Both the position numbers and the translations under genes were made by a program. 10,907 nucleotides of DNA from Methanolinea sp. SDB. Its GTDB lineage: Archaea > Halobacteriota > Methanomicrobia > Methanomicrobiales > Methanospirillaceae. Under the pieces are notes generated by a model. The model was not told the DNA's origin and ran no database searches. It saw nothing but the letters and a program-made list of their open reading frames with translations. Where the stretch lies: contig LKUF01000023.1 in NCBI GenBank assembly GCA_001412335.1, forward strand, positions 1 to 10,907. Reading direction: 5' to 3'. Below are positions 1 through 6,361 of this stretch, piece by piece. How positions within the stretch are numbered: the stretch's first letter is position 1; each line of letters starts with the position of its first letter.

Positions 1-33
1 AGCGAAGCGCTGCCCCTGGGAGTGTCTTAGAGG

Positions 34-422
34 TATATGCTGACAGGGAGCTGCCTCAGGGAATGTCCGGTGGGCAGAGGTGACAGGGGTATGATGCAAT
101 AATGTAGACAGGGGTTTGCATCCCCGGCGCCCCGCGTGTGACATCAATCCCGATCTCCCAGGATGCCAGGCATGCAGACAGGGGGTTTCACCCCCCGACT
201 CCCCACAGGCGATATCCATTGGGCAGGGTGGATCGGGGTACTGCAGGGTTGATCATCTCTGCCCCATTACAGTCCCTATCGCGTTTTTGGGGTTCGCCGC
301 AGCGCAAGCGCAGCGCAGCCCATAAGAATGCATGCTGACAGGGGTTGCACCCTCCCGACCCCCCGCATGCGATATCCGATGGGCAGGGTCAAACGTTGGG
401 ATGTTAGAATCGGGAGCATCTC
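34..422. repeat. Cluster of degenerate GC-rich intergenic repeats
   Basis: Two clear copies of a roughly 90-nt unit lie at about 171-259 and 328-422. Each has a GACAGGGG core (177 and 337), a run of C-rich sequence with CCCGAC, then GCGATATCC (about 209 and 369), then GGGCAGGGT exactly 44 nt after the core (221 and 381), and a CATCTC further on (254 and 417). Decayed partial copies occur at 34-80 (GACAGGG at 42, GGGCAGAGG at 72), at 82, and at about 100-148 (GACAGGGG at 107). A CTGGGRGTGTCT motif at 16-27 recurs at 436-447 with one mismatch, suggesting the unit extends further. The copies are unevenly spaced and diverged. The short open frames across this stretch (116-583) look like by-products of GC-rich repeats. 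Function is unknown; it could be a dispersed intergenic repeat family or a decayed element. Confidence 0.6.
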
Positions 423-466
423 AACGGAGCAGCCTCTGGGGGTGTCTGGAATTCAGAAAATCGATT

Positions 467-486
467 AAAAAAACACCATCAAAAAA
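467..486 (-). terminator. Poly-T terminator after the agl23-like gene
   Basis: Read on the minus strand, the TAA stop of the membrane-protein gene (490-492) is followed almost at once by a run of six T (486-481), a 7-nt spacer and a run of seven T (473-467). Archaeal RNA polymerase terminates at such T-runs without needing a hairpin. It marks the probable 3' end of the tuf-rps10-agl23 transcript, and the repeat cluster begins just beyond. Confidence 0.6.
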
Positions 487-489
487 GGT

Positions 490-2106
490 TTATGGCGGTA
501 CAACGCCTGCTTTATCGTACAGGCCAGGTTTCGTGAAGATATCGATATTGATGCTTCCCATCTTCCCGTCACGCAGGAAATAGTACTCGAGCAACCGGTC
601 CTCGTTGTCGTAAATCGAGAACCAGTAACTCAATTTGAAGGTATGCTTCTCATACCCCTTGAGGGACTCGTAGCTGTCCTGGTCGTGCGTGATCACCATG
701 TCCCCGTCTACCGAGTATATTGTCGGTTGATCCACTATCTGGCCGTAAAACCGCATCTTGTCCCAGCCGCCGCCACGGTAGTACCAGGGGAGCGGCCAGT
801 AATTCTGGGATGCGATGACAACCGTATCAGAGGCGTCGACGAGCTTCATCACATCCCGCATATCCTCCGAGTTCTGTACCTGGACGATGGGCTCATTGAT
901 ATCAGCGGGAACGAATGCAACGTGCCAGGTCATCATGATCAAGAAGACGCAGCCTGCGAGGGCAATGACGGTCTTTTTTTTGCTCATCAGGTAGACCGAG
1001 ACCAGTATCATCGGCAGGAGCTGGTGCACGATCAGCCAGGGGACCTTCTCCCCGATATATGCATAGGCGGCGAGCGAGACGAACAGCCAGTATATGCAGA
1101 AGAGGAAGAAGAGCTCTCTTTTGTCCCACGGAACCCATCGCCCTTCAGGGCCAAAATCGCCAATCTCAAAGGTCCTGGCTTCCTCACGGTCAAAAAATCC
1201 CCTGATCTTTTTGATCCAGTCAGGGACCGGGTTATGGCGGTCAAGGAACTGGGCCATGCCGAATACGGCGAGGAAGAATATCGGCACCTCGTACAGGAGG
1301 AAGAGGATTATGTAGAAGAACCAGGGGCCGCATATCCGGCACATTCCGTGCATCGCAACCCAGTGGTTGTACGCGTCTATCCACCCGGTCTGGATGATCT
1401 CGAAGTGGGCACCAAACGATGAATAGAAGAGGACCATGACCCCCAGCGCAACGATGATGCCAGCCACGAGGTCCCGTTTCCAGGTTGGAGGAAAGCGCAC
1501 GTGTCTTCTCACGAGGAGATAGATCGCAAACGTTGCCAGGATAATGAGAAATATCGGCATATCCTCCTTGAGCGTCATCCCCCCGCCGATCGCAGCCCCT
1601 GCAATCAGCGCATATCGCAGTTTCCCCCTGTCAAGGTAGTAGAGGAGAGCGACAAGGATGAGCATCGTAAAGAAGAGCTGGAATATATCATGCCGCAGGA
1701 ACCTGGAGAAATATACAAGATTCGGAGAGATTGCAACGAAAAGCCCTGCAATCAGTGTCTGCTTCTCATCAAGGTATCCCAGGCGGTAGATGGCGTAGAC
1801 AAGCGGGATGATTGCCGCTCCGAAGAGTGCGGGAAGGAGTCGTGCGACAAGGTCGGACTGGCCGAAGATGTAGTACATCCCGGCCGTCACGTAGTAGAGA
1901 AACGGGCCGTGGTACATGGGGTCGTACGCGTAGGTCCCGTTCGTGATCAGCTCGTATGCGAACCAGGCATGGATTGCTTCATCATGGTGAAACAGCTTCA
2001 GGTCAAGTGCAAAGAACCGTACGAAGAAACCAATGAGAAAAATTATTGCACATAGTCTCTCGAAAGAGACCAATTCTCGGATTTTATCAGGAAACCCGGC
2101 GGTCAA
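490..2106 (-). CDS. Agl23/TIGR03663-like GT-C-type membrane protein
   Basis: A 538-residue polytopic membrane protein, resembling the archaeal family labelled 'flippase activity-associated protein Agl23' (TIGR03663), related to the ArnT/PMT/STT3 GT-C glycosyltransferases. The first membrane helix (about 18-37) is followed by FHHDEAIH (39-46), the acidic first-loop motif in which GT-C enzymes hold a catalytic Asp, and then HGPFLYY (66-72). About ten hydrophobic helices follow, with an Arg/Lys-rich loop around 290-320 and a less hydrophobic C-terminal part containing WPLPWYYRGGG. The likely role is in lipid-linked sugar handling for surface glycosylation, but the substrate is unknown and the flippase label is historical. 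The start is a TTG 10 nt after the rps10 stop, chosen because GGGAG (2116-2112) lies 5 nt before it. It appears co-transcribed with tuf and rps10, which is an unusual partner for translation genes. Confidence 0.8.
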   Translation of the reverse strand: MTAGFPDKIRELVSFERLCAIIFLIGFFVRFFALDLKLFHHDEAIHAWFAYELITNGTYAYDPMYHGPFLYYVTAGMYYIFGQSDLVARLLPALFGAAIIPLVYAIYRLGYLDEKQTLIAGLFVAISPNLVYFSRFLRHDIFQLFFTMLILVALLYYLDRGKLRYALIAGAAIGGGMTLKEDMPIFLIILATFAIYLLVRRHVRFPPTWKRDLVAGIIVALGVMVLFYSSFGAHFEIIQTGWIDAYNHWVAMHGMCRICGPWFFYIILFLLYEVPIFFLAVFGMAQFLDRHNPVPDWIKKIRGFFDREEARTFEIGDFGPEGRWVPWDKRELFFLFCIYWLFVSLAAYAYIGEKVPWLIVHQLLPMILVSVYLMSKKKTVIALAGCVFLIMMTWHVAFVPADINEPIVQVQNSEDMRDVMKLVDASDTVVIASQNYWPLPWYYRGGGWDKMRFYGQIVDQPTIYSVDGDMVITHDQDSYESLKGYEKHTFKLSYWFSIYDNEDRLLEYYFLRDGKMGSINIDIFTKPGLYDKAGVVPP

Positions 2107-2119
2107 AGCCGCTCCCTCA
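2107..2119 (-). promoter_or_regulatory. Ribosome site that sets a TTG start for the agl23-like gene
   Basis: On the minus strand the rps10 stop TGA (2119-2117) runs directly into GGGAG (2116-2112), then 5 nt, then TTG at 2106. The good spacing supports the rare TTG start, and the packing suggests translation follows from rps10. Confidence 0.55.
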
Positions 2120-2425
2120 ACTTTCCAGCACTATCTCGATGCCGATGTCCTTCGGTACCTGTGTGCGCATGAGCTGTCGCAGGGCCCGTTCGTCAGCGTC
2201 GATGTCGATCAATCGTTTGTGGACCCGCATCTGCCACCTGTCCCAGGTAGCAGTCCCTTCACCGTCGGGGCTCTTTCTGATCGGTACCACCAGCCGTTTC
2301 GTGGGCAGTGGGATCGGTCCAGCCAGATTGACACCCGTTCGTTCAGCGATCTCACGTATTCTGTCACAGACCATCTCGACCTTCTTGAAGTCGGTTCCTG
2401 TCAGGCGTATTCTGGCTTTTTGCAT
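2117..2425 (-). CDS. rps10: Small ribosomal subunit protein uS10
   Basis: A 102-residue protein that fits archaeal uS10 along its whole length: MQKARIRLTG at the start, the loop region with GVNLAGPIPLPTKR and the C-terminal QVPKDIGIEIVLES. It is a component of the 30S head. In archaea its gene typically follows the EF-1alpha gene, as it does here, with 27 nt between the two genes. The ATG at 2425 is preferred over upstream TTG/GTG codons because GGTGA (2435-2431) sits 5 nt before it, and because family members begin at MQK. The frame upstream (TTG, GTG at 2437-2432) overlaps that ribosome site and is not used in this reading. Confidence 0.96.
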   Translation of the reverse strand: MQKARIRLTGTDFKKVEMVCDRIREIAERTGVNLAGPIPLPTKRLVVPIRKSPDGEGTATWDRWQMRVHKRLIDIDADERALRQLMRTQVPKDIGIEIVLES

Positions 2426-2452
2426 GGTATTCACCAAAAATGTAAAGTATGG

Positions 2453-3730
2453 TTATCGCATCTGCTTGGCCTGGATGCCAATGCACATACCGGCGGCGAT
2501 CGTCGATCCCATATCACGAATGGCGAATCTTCCCAGCTGGGGCAGTTCCTTCACGTTCTCGATGACCATGGGCTTGGTAGGCTTGACCTGCACGATGGCT
2601 GCATCTCCGCTCTTGATGAAGGTGGGATTCTCCTCCTTGGTCTGACCGGTCCTCGGGTCGAGTTTCTTCTGGAGCTCGACAAAGGTACAGGCGGTCTGGG
2701 TGGTGTGGCAGTGGAAGACCGGTGTATACCCGACGGTTATCGCGCTCGGGTGCTGGAGCACCACGATCTGGGCGGTGAACTCGTCAGCGACAGTCGGTGG
2801 TGCATCGGATGGTCCACAGACGTCTCCACGGCGGATATCTCCCTTTCCGATACCACGTACATTGAAACCGACGTTGTCACCAGGCATTGCCTCAGGGATC
2901 TCTTCGTGGTGCATCTCGATGGACTTGACCTCTCCTTCCTTGTTTGCAGGCATGAAAGTGACCTTCATTCCCTTCTTCATCACACCGGTTTCCACGCGGC
3001 CGACCGGCACGGTGCCGATACCGCTGATGCTGTATACATCCTGGATAGGCAGGCGGAGCGGCTTGTCGATCGGTTTCTCCGGCTCTTTCAGGGTATCAAG
3101 CGCCTCGAGCAGTGTCGGGCCCTTGTACCAGGCGGTTTCTTCGCTCTTCTTCGAGATGTTTGTCCCTGCAAGTGCACTGGTTGGGATGAAGAGTGTCTCA
3201 GCCGGCTTGTATCCCACCATCTGGAGCAGCGTGGAGAGATCCTTCTTCACTTCCTCGAAACGCTTCTCATCGTACTTGACAGCATCCATCTTGTTGATAG
3301 CGATGATCAGCTGGTTGATGCCGAGTGTTCTCGACAGGAAGACGTGCTCCTTGGTCTGTTCCATTACACCGTCGGATGCAGCGACGACAAGGATAGCCGC
3401 ATCGGCCTGGGAGGCTCCGGTGATCATGTTCTTTACAAAGTCTCGGTGTCCCGGGCAGTCTACAACGGTGAAATAGAACTTGGCCGTGTCAAACCTCTTG
3501 TGGGCGATATCTATGGTGATACCTCTCTCCCTCTCTTCCTTCAGGTTGTCCATGACCCAGGCAAATTCAAAGGAACCCTTTCCCTTCGATTCGGCCTCTT
3601 TTCTGTATCCCTCAATAATGTGTGCGGGAACGGTACCGGTCTCGAACATGAGCCTTCCGACCATGGTTGACTTCCCGTGGTCGATGTGTCCGATGACCGC
3701 CAGATTCATATGGGGCTTTTCAGATGCCAT
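2453..3730 (-). CDS. tuf: Translation elongation factor EF-1alpha (aEF1A)
   Basis: A full-length 425-residue GTPase that delivers aminoacyl-tRNA to the ribosome. All G-motifs are visible: GHIDHGKST (14-22), the switch with RGITID (69-74), DCPGH (91-95), NKMD (146-149) and TSAL (184-187). The two beta-barrel domains follow from about residue 215, ending with the MGSTIAAGMCIGI stretch typical of archaeal/eukaryotic EF-1alpha. The start is the ATG at 3730, with GGAGG (3741-3737) 6 nt upstream. It is the first gene of an operon with rps10 and the membrane-protein gene. The S12-S7-EF-2 genes that often precede tuf are absent here; a divergent small gene lies upstream instead, so tuf has its own promoter. 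Confidence 0.98.
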   Translation of the reverse strand: MASEKPHMNLAVIGHIDHGKSTMVGRLMFETGTVPAHIIEGYRKEAESKGKGSFEFAWVMDNLKEERERGITIDIAHKRFDTAKFYFTVVDCPGHRDFVKNMITGASQADAAILVVAASDGVMEQTKEHVFLSRTLGINQLIIAINKMDAVKYDEKRFEEVKKDLSTLLQMVGYKPAETLFIPTSALAGTNISKKSEETAWYKGPTLLEALDTLKEPEKPIDKPLRLPIQDVYSISGIGTVPVGRVETGVMKKGMKVTFMPANKEGEVKSIEMHHEEIPEAMPGDNVGFNVRGIGKGDIRRGDVCGPSDAPPTVADEFTAQIVVLQHPSAITVGYTPVFHCHTTQTACTFVELQKKLDPRTGQTKEENPTFIKSGDAAIVQVKPTKPMVIENVKELPQLGRFAIRDMGSTIAAGMCIGIQAKQMR

Positions 3731-3751
3731 AACATTCCTCCAATAAATACG

Positions 3752-3771
3752 AGACTGTGATAATACAGTCT
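3752..3771. repeat. Perfect inverted repeat in the tuf leader
   Basis: AGACTGT (3752-3758) and ACAGTCT (3765-3771) are perfect 7-nt arms around a 6-nt spacer, about 21 nt before the tuf ATG and downstream of the proposed TATA box. As RNA it would form a hairpin in the 5' leader just before the ribosome site; as DNA it could be an operator. No function is shown by the sequence. Confidence 0.55.
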
Positions 3772-3804
3772 ATTTATGCGAGTATTACTTATTAGAGATG
3801 GATC

Positions 3805-3820
3805 TATATTAATCATTTCG
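3805..3820 (-). promoter_or_regulatory. BRE/TATA promoter of the tuf-rps10-agl23 operon
   Basis: On the minus strand, CGAAA (a BRE-like element, 3820-3816) is followed by TTAATATA (3812-3805), a good archaeal TATA box. Transcription would start roughly 25 nt downstream, near 3783, leaving a leader of about 50 nt that contains the inverted repeat and GGAGG. A second AT-rich stretch, CATAAATA near 3778-3771, is a weaker candidate. Confidence 0.5.
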
Positions 3821-3905
3821 ATGAGCGATATTCTGGGCAATTTCCATAAAAAAAGCGAAAACCGACACTATCATATCTGATGGATAAGAAACCACGATCC
3901 TTGCT

Positions 3906-4202
3906 ATGAAGACCCTTCCCATTCAACGGGACGAGAGCGGGAACCGCGCAACGGTGGAATGTGCGTCAGGTGAAGTATCGGTGTACAGCTATTGCGCATA
4001 CTGCATCCATTGCAGGGGCATCCGTAAAGGGCCCCGCGTATATCCGCCTCCCCAGGAAAAAGCCATGGAAAAGATAACCCGGGGACTGGCTGCAGACGAA
4101 AGCCTGATGAACGCTGCCATGCAGTTCAATGCCCTGGTCCGGGACGCGACAGAGATCGAGTGCGACGATGACGCGAACCGCGGGTTCAGGTCCCGGTACT
4201 AG
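3906..4202 (+). CDS. Small Cys-containing protein of unknown function
   Basis: A 98-residue protein that I do not recognise. It has five cysteines: C19, then C30-x2-C33-x2-C36 in the segment YCAYCIHCRG, and C86. The central trio looks like a metal or Fe-S site but is not a standard full motif. The C-terminal half is probably helical and acidic, with DATEIECDDDAN near the end. It contains no membrane segment and no signal peptide. The ATG has no clear Shine-Dalgarno site, but a TATA-like TATCATATC about 30 nt upstream would permit a nearly leaderless mRNA. It converges with the sulfite-reductase-like gene; the two stops overlap in the palindrome CTAG at 4199-4202. Codon choice is GC-rich like its neighbours, supporting a real gene, but the call rests on the open frame and composition. 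Confidence 0.6.
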   Translation: MKTLPIQRDESGNRATVECASGEVSVYSYCAYCIHCRGIRKGPRVYPPPQEKAMEKITRGLAADESLMNAAMQFNALVRDATEIECDDDANRGFRSRY

Positions 4203-5098
4203 GCCTCGTTACCGGCATTATCCTGGTATTGCTCCCTGATCTCCCTGGTTAACTCTTCAAACCCTATGTCGTCGAGCTGCTCCGAGAGGAGCCGTCCGCT
4301 CCAGGCGCGGCGATAAACCCGGTATACCACCTTTTCAACCACTTCAATGACTTTTTCCGGTGAATCAACAGAGACGAGCTCCTTTCCTGTTCTGGGGTGC
4401 CTGCCTCTCTGCCCGCCGACCGTGATATGATAGCGGACGCCCCCTGATCCGATGATATTGAAGGGGCATGAGCGTATGCACGTGCCGCACTCGACACAGG
4501 CGTCCTCGTCCATGGTGACCACGCCACCCTTGATGGTCAACGCGCCTTCCTTGCAGTATTCCACGCAGGTACCGCAGCCGGTGCACATGCCGGGATTTCT
4601 GATGGGCCGGATCTTTCCCACCACCCCTATCTCGTTCATCGTCGGACTGGTGCAGGCATTCGGGCATCCCGAGATCGAGATCCTGATCTTTATCGGCATC
4701 TCCTTGCCGAACAGGCGGCAATCGAGCTCCCGGGCGAGTGGAATCGGAGCAATATTGGCATACATGCACCTGTCCAGTCCCGGACATGCAGTAATATTGA
4801 CGACCTCGTCCATTGAGGCGCCGATTGGTGTCCTGTTTTCCGCCAGGAGCCCGGCAGCCTCCTCGAGCCTCCCGGGATCCATGTGTGGCAGTTCGATAGT
4901 CTGCCGCACGGTGAGCTGAAGCTCTTTTATACCCAATGTGTCTGCCGTATCGGCTAACCCGCGCAGCTGGTCCGGTGATATGACTCCGGCAGGCAATCTC
5001 ACACGCACGGTGCAGAGCTCGGAATTCCGCTCGGTGATCACGCCGCCCCTGGTATGCACTCCCCTGTCCAACATCAGGGTACTCTTACAGAATGCCAC
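4199..5098 (-). CDS. Dissimilatory sulfite reductase-like protein (Dsr-LP) with fused ferredoxin domain
   Basis: A 299-residue siroheme/[4Fe-4S] protein of the sulfite/nitrite reductase superfamily, much smaller than true sulfite reductases. An N-terminal reductase half-domain contains LQLTVRQTIELP (60-71). The siroheme-[4Fe-4S] ligands follow: C105 and C111 in ACPGLDRC, and C145 and C149 in SGCPNAC. A ferredoxin domain has two complete CxxCxxCxxxC motifs (C172-C182 and C201-C211), and a charged helical tail ends the protein. Such proteins are frequent in methanogens; their substrate is mostly unknown, and sulfite, nitrite or another two- or six-electron acceptor are all possible. It lacks the F420H2-oxidising part of Fsr. 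It follows cobS by 18 nt on the same strand. The GTG start has no clear ribosome site; ATG at codon 9 (5074) is an alternative, since TTATATT at about 5108-5102 could drive a nearly leaderless transcript. Confidence 0.88.
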   Translation of the reverse strand: MAFCKSTLMLDRGVHTRGGVITERNSELCTVRVRLPAGVISPDQLRGLADTADTLGIKELQLTVRQTIELPHMDPGRLEEAAGLLAENRTPIGASMDEVVNITACPGLDRCMYANIAPIPLARELDCRLFGKEMPIKIRISISGCPNACTSPTMNEIGVVGKIRPIRNPGMCTGCGTCVEYCKEGALTIKGGVVTMDEDACVECGTCIRSCPFNIIGSGGVRYHITVGGQRGRHPRTGKELVSVDSPEKVIEVVEKVVYRVYRRAWSGRLLSEQLDDIGFEELTREIREQYQDNAGNEA

Positions 5099-5116
5099 GC
5101 AATATAAGTGCGCTTC

Positions 5117-5833
5117 TCATACCAGGATGAGCACAAGGAGTATCACGGCCCTCGTTATCTCGTTCGAAGCCCCGACAACGTCGCCGTTCACCCCTCCAAA
5201 GAGTCTCCGTGCAAGATACAGCAGGAGAAGGGGCGATACGATCATCGCGATGCCCATGGCAGCAAGGGCCGCCAGGGAAATGGGCAGCAGTATAAGGGGC
5301 AGACAGAAGAGGAGAGCGATAAAGGGAAAGTACGTCCGGGCATGGGAATGGAGAAAAGAATGCAGCCCCTCGTGGAACGGCTCACCACAGGCGGTAAGAA
5401 ATGCCATGGAGAATTTTGCGCCCACCTCTGATGCGATGAGGGCGGCCCAGATATGTGCCTGTCCAAAGAGACAGGCAAACGATATGAGCGTGAATGATAT
5501 CCCGAATGCGAAAGCCCCTGATCCAAGCGAACGGTCGGTCAGGGCAGCGACACGCCTCTCACGGCTTCCATGGGCCATGACGCCGTCGCCGAGATCGAGC
5601 AGTCCGTCAAGGTGGTTGCACCCGCTCACCAGAAAGAGGGTCGCTATTCCAAGTGCCGCTGCAACCGCAGGCACGGGAACCCAGAAGACGAAGAGTGCTG
5701 CAATCCCGCCGGTCACATATCCTGCCAGGGGATATACGTAGGAACGGCGGGCGAAACAGGCCAGGTCGGCAGGTCTCCCGAGCGGGAGCACGGTGGTGAA
5801 CTGCAGCAGGGCCTGCAGTGATCTCAGTGGCAT
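5117..5833 (-). CDS. cobS: Adenosylcobinamide-GDP ribazoletransferase (cobalamin synthase)
   Basis: CobS is an integral membrane enzyme that joins alpha-ribazole (or its 5'-phosphate) to adenosylcobinamide-GDP, the step that completes the cobamide nucleotide loop. The sequence shows the family signature HLDGLLDLGDG (about 74-84 from this start), where acidic residues bind metal, and a C-terminal GGVNGDVVGASNE (about 213-225), matching the usual GGxxGDxxGA. Hydrophobic helices fill the rest. Residue count from ATG 5833 is 238, close to the usual size. I chose this ATG because MPLRSLQALLQFTTVLPLG matches the expected N-terminus; it overlaps the cobZ stop by 10 nt. A GTG at 5857 would add 8 residues. 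Tight overlap with cobZ indicates one transcript and coupled translation. Confidence 0.93.
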   Translation of the reverse strand: MPLRSLQALLQFTTVLPLGRPADLACFARRSYVYPLAGYVTGGIAALFVFWVPVPAVAAALGIATLFLVSGCNHLDGLLDLGDGVMAHGSRERRVAALTDRSLGSGAFAFGISFTLISFACLFGQAHIWAALIASEVGAKFSMAFLTACGEPFHEGLHSFLHSHARTYFPFIALLFCLPLILLPISLAALAAMGIAMIVSPLLLLYLARRLFGGVNGDVVGASNEITRAVILLVLILV

Positions 5834-6285
5834 TCGCTGTAGAACCTGGAGGTGCACCCGGCGATCAGGCCTGCCACGGCATCATCGAGGAACGGCCCGA
5901 GTTTTCCGAGTATTCCCGGTTTCTTCTGGTCATAACGGGTGAATTCGAATCGTGCGTAGGTGCCGCCGATGCATTCTGCGATCGCCATACCGATGATCTC
6001 ATCAGAGAGCAGGAATACCGGGTCGTCCGCGATCTCCGACTCTTTTCTCTTCCAGTACAGTTCCTCTTCGAGAAGGATTGCCCCGAGTATCAGTGATGCA
6101 ACATTTGGATCCTTCAGGTATTTCCTGATAAGGTCCCGGATCATGGGCTCCGCATCATCCCGGGTGATCCCGTGGGGGACATACAGTTCCATGGCCGCTG
6201 ATACCACGTCGCCCATGGGCACGCCGCATTTCAGGAGTCTCTGCTCGATCTCGAACATGTAGGTACTCTTCACTCTCGCTGGCAT
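5824..6285 (-). CDS. cobZ: Alpha-ribazole phosphatase CobZ (PgpA-like fold)
   Basis: A 153-residue protein of the PgpA family (phosphatidylglycerophosphatase A). In methanogenic archaea a member of this family, CobZ of Methanosarcina mazei, removes the 5'-phosphate of alpha-ribazole phosphate and stands in for the unrelated bacterial CobC. The PgpA hallmarks are present: LLEEELYW (71-78), DEIIGMAIAECIGG (95-108) and LGPFLDDAVAGLIAG (129-143), with acidic residues suited to metal binding. No transmembrane helices are evident, unlike lipid-phosphate PgpA enzymes. The overlap with cobS and the adjacency of cobT make the cobamide role much more likely than a lipid one; the assignment is from family and context. 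The start is the ATG at 6285, though its ribosome site is weak; ATG at codon 10 is an alternative. Confidence 0.87.
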   Translation of the reverse strand: MPARVKSTYMFEIEQRLLKCGVPMGDVVSAAMELYVPHGITRDDAEPMIRDLIRKYLKDPNVASLILGAILLEEELYWKRKESEIADDPVFLLSDEIIGMAIAECIGGTYARFEFTRYDQKKPGILGKLGPFLDDAVAGLIAGCTSRFYSECH

Positions 6286-6361
6286 AATAGCATTACCAAA
6301 ACCCGGTTTGCAGGGATAGATTGATGCCCGATGAAATGTTCACCTATCCGGCAGGACTAGC
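6286..6361. promoter_or_regulatory. Divergent cobZ/cobT promoter region
   Basis: This 76-nt gap must hold start signals for both cobZ (leftward) and cobT (rightward). I see no strong TATA box on either strand. Two small inverted repeats stand out: AAACC-C-GGTTT at 6299-6309, and GGATAG (6314-6319) matched by CTATCC (6344-6349). Either could be a binding site for a regulator shared by the two transcripts, but short repeats of this size also arise by chance. Confidence 0.3.

Noticed and set aside
34..422. CRISPR array
   Set aside because: Copies are diverged, differ in spacing (40, 25, 70 and 160 nt between GACAGGG cores) and lack uniform repeats or spacers; no cas genes are present.
116..583. 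Small open frames in the 5' repeat region
   Set aside because: They overlap each other, are Pro/Arg/Ser-rich as expected from GC-rich repeats, and have no start signals.
643..1422. A 259-codon open frame opposite the agl23-like gene
   Set aside because: The antisense protein is low in hydrophobic structure and looks like the mirror of a membrane-protein gene; no ribosome site was found.
2033..3670. A 545-codon open frame on the plus strand opposite tuf and rps10
   Set aside because: It is antisense to two unmistakable conserved genes, its translation has no domain-like character, and long antisense frames are common opposite GC-biased codons.
4199..5098. True sulfite reductase or F420-dependent Fsr
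   Set aside because: The protein is about 300 residues with a single reductase half-domain and no F420H2-oxidising domain, so only a Dsr-like protein can be claimed.
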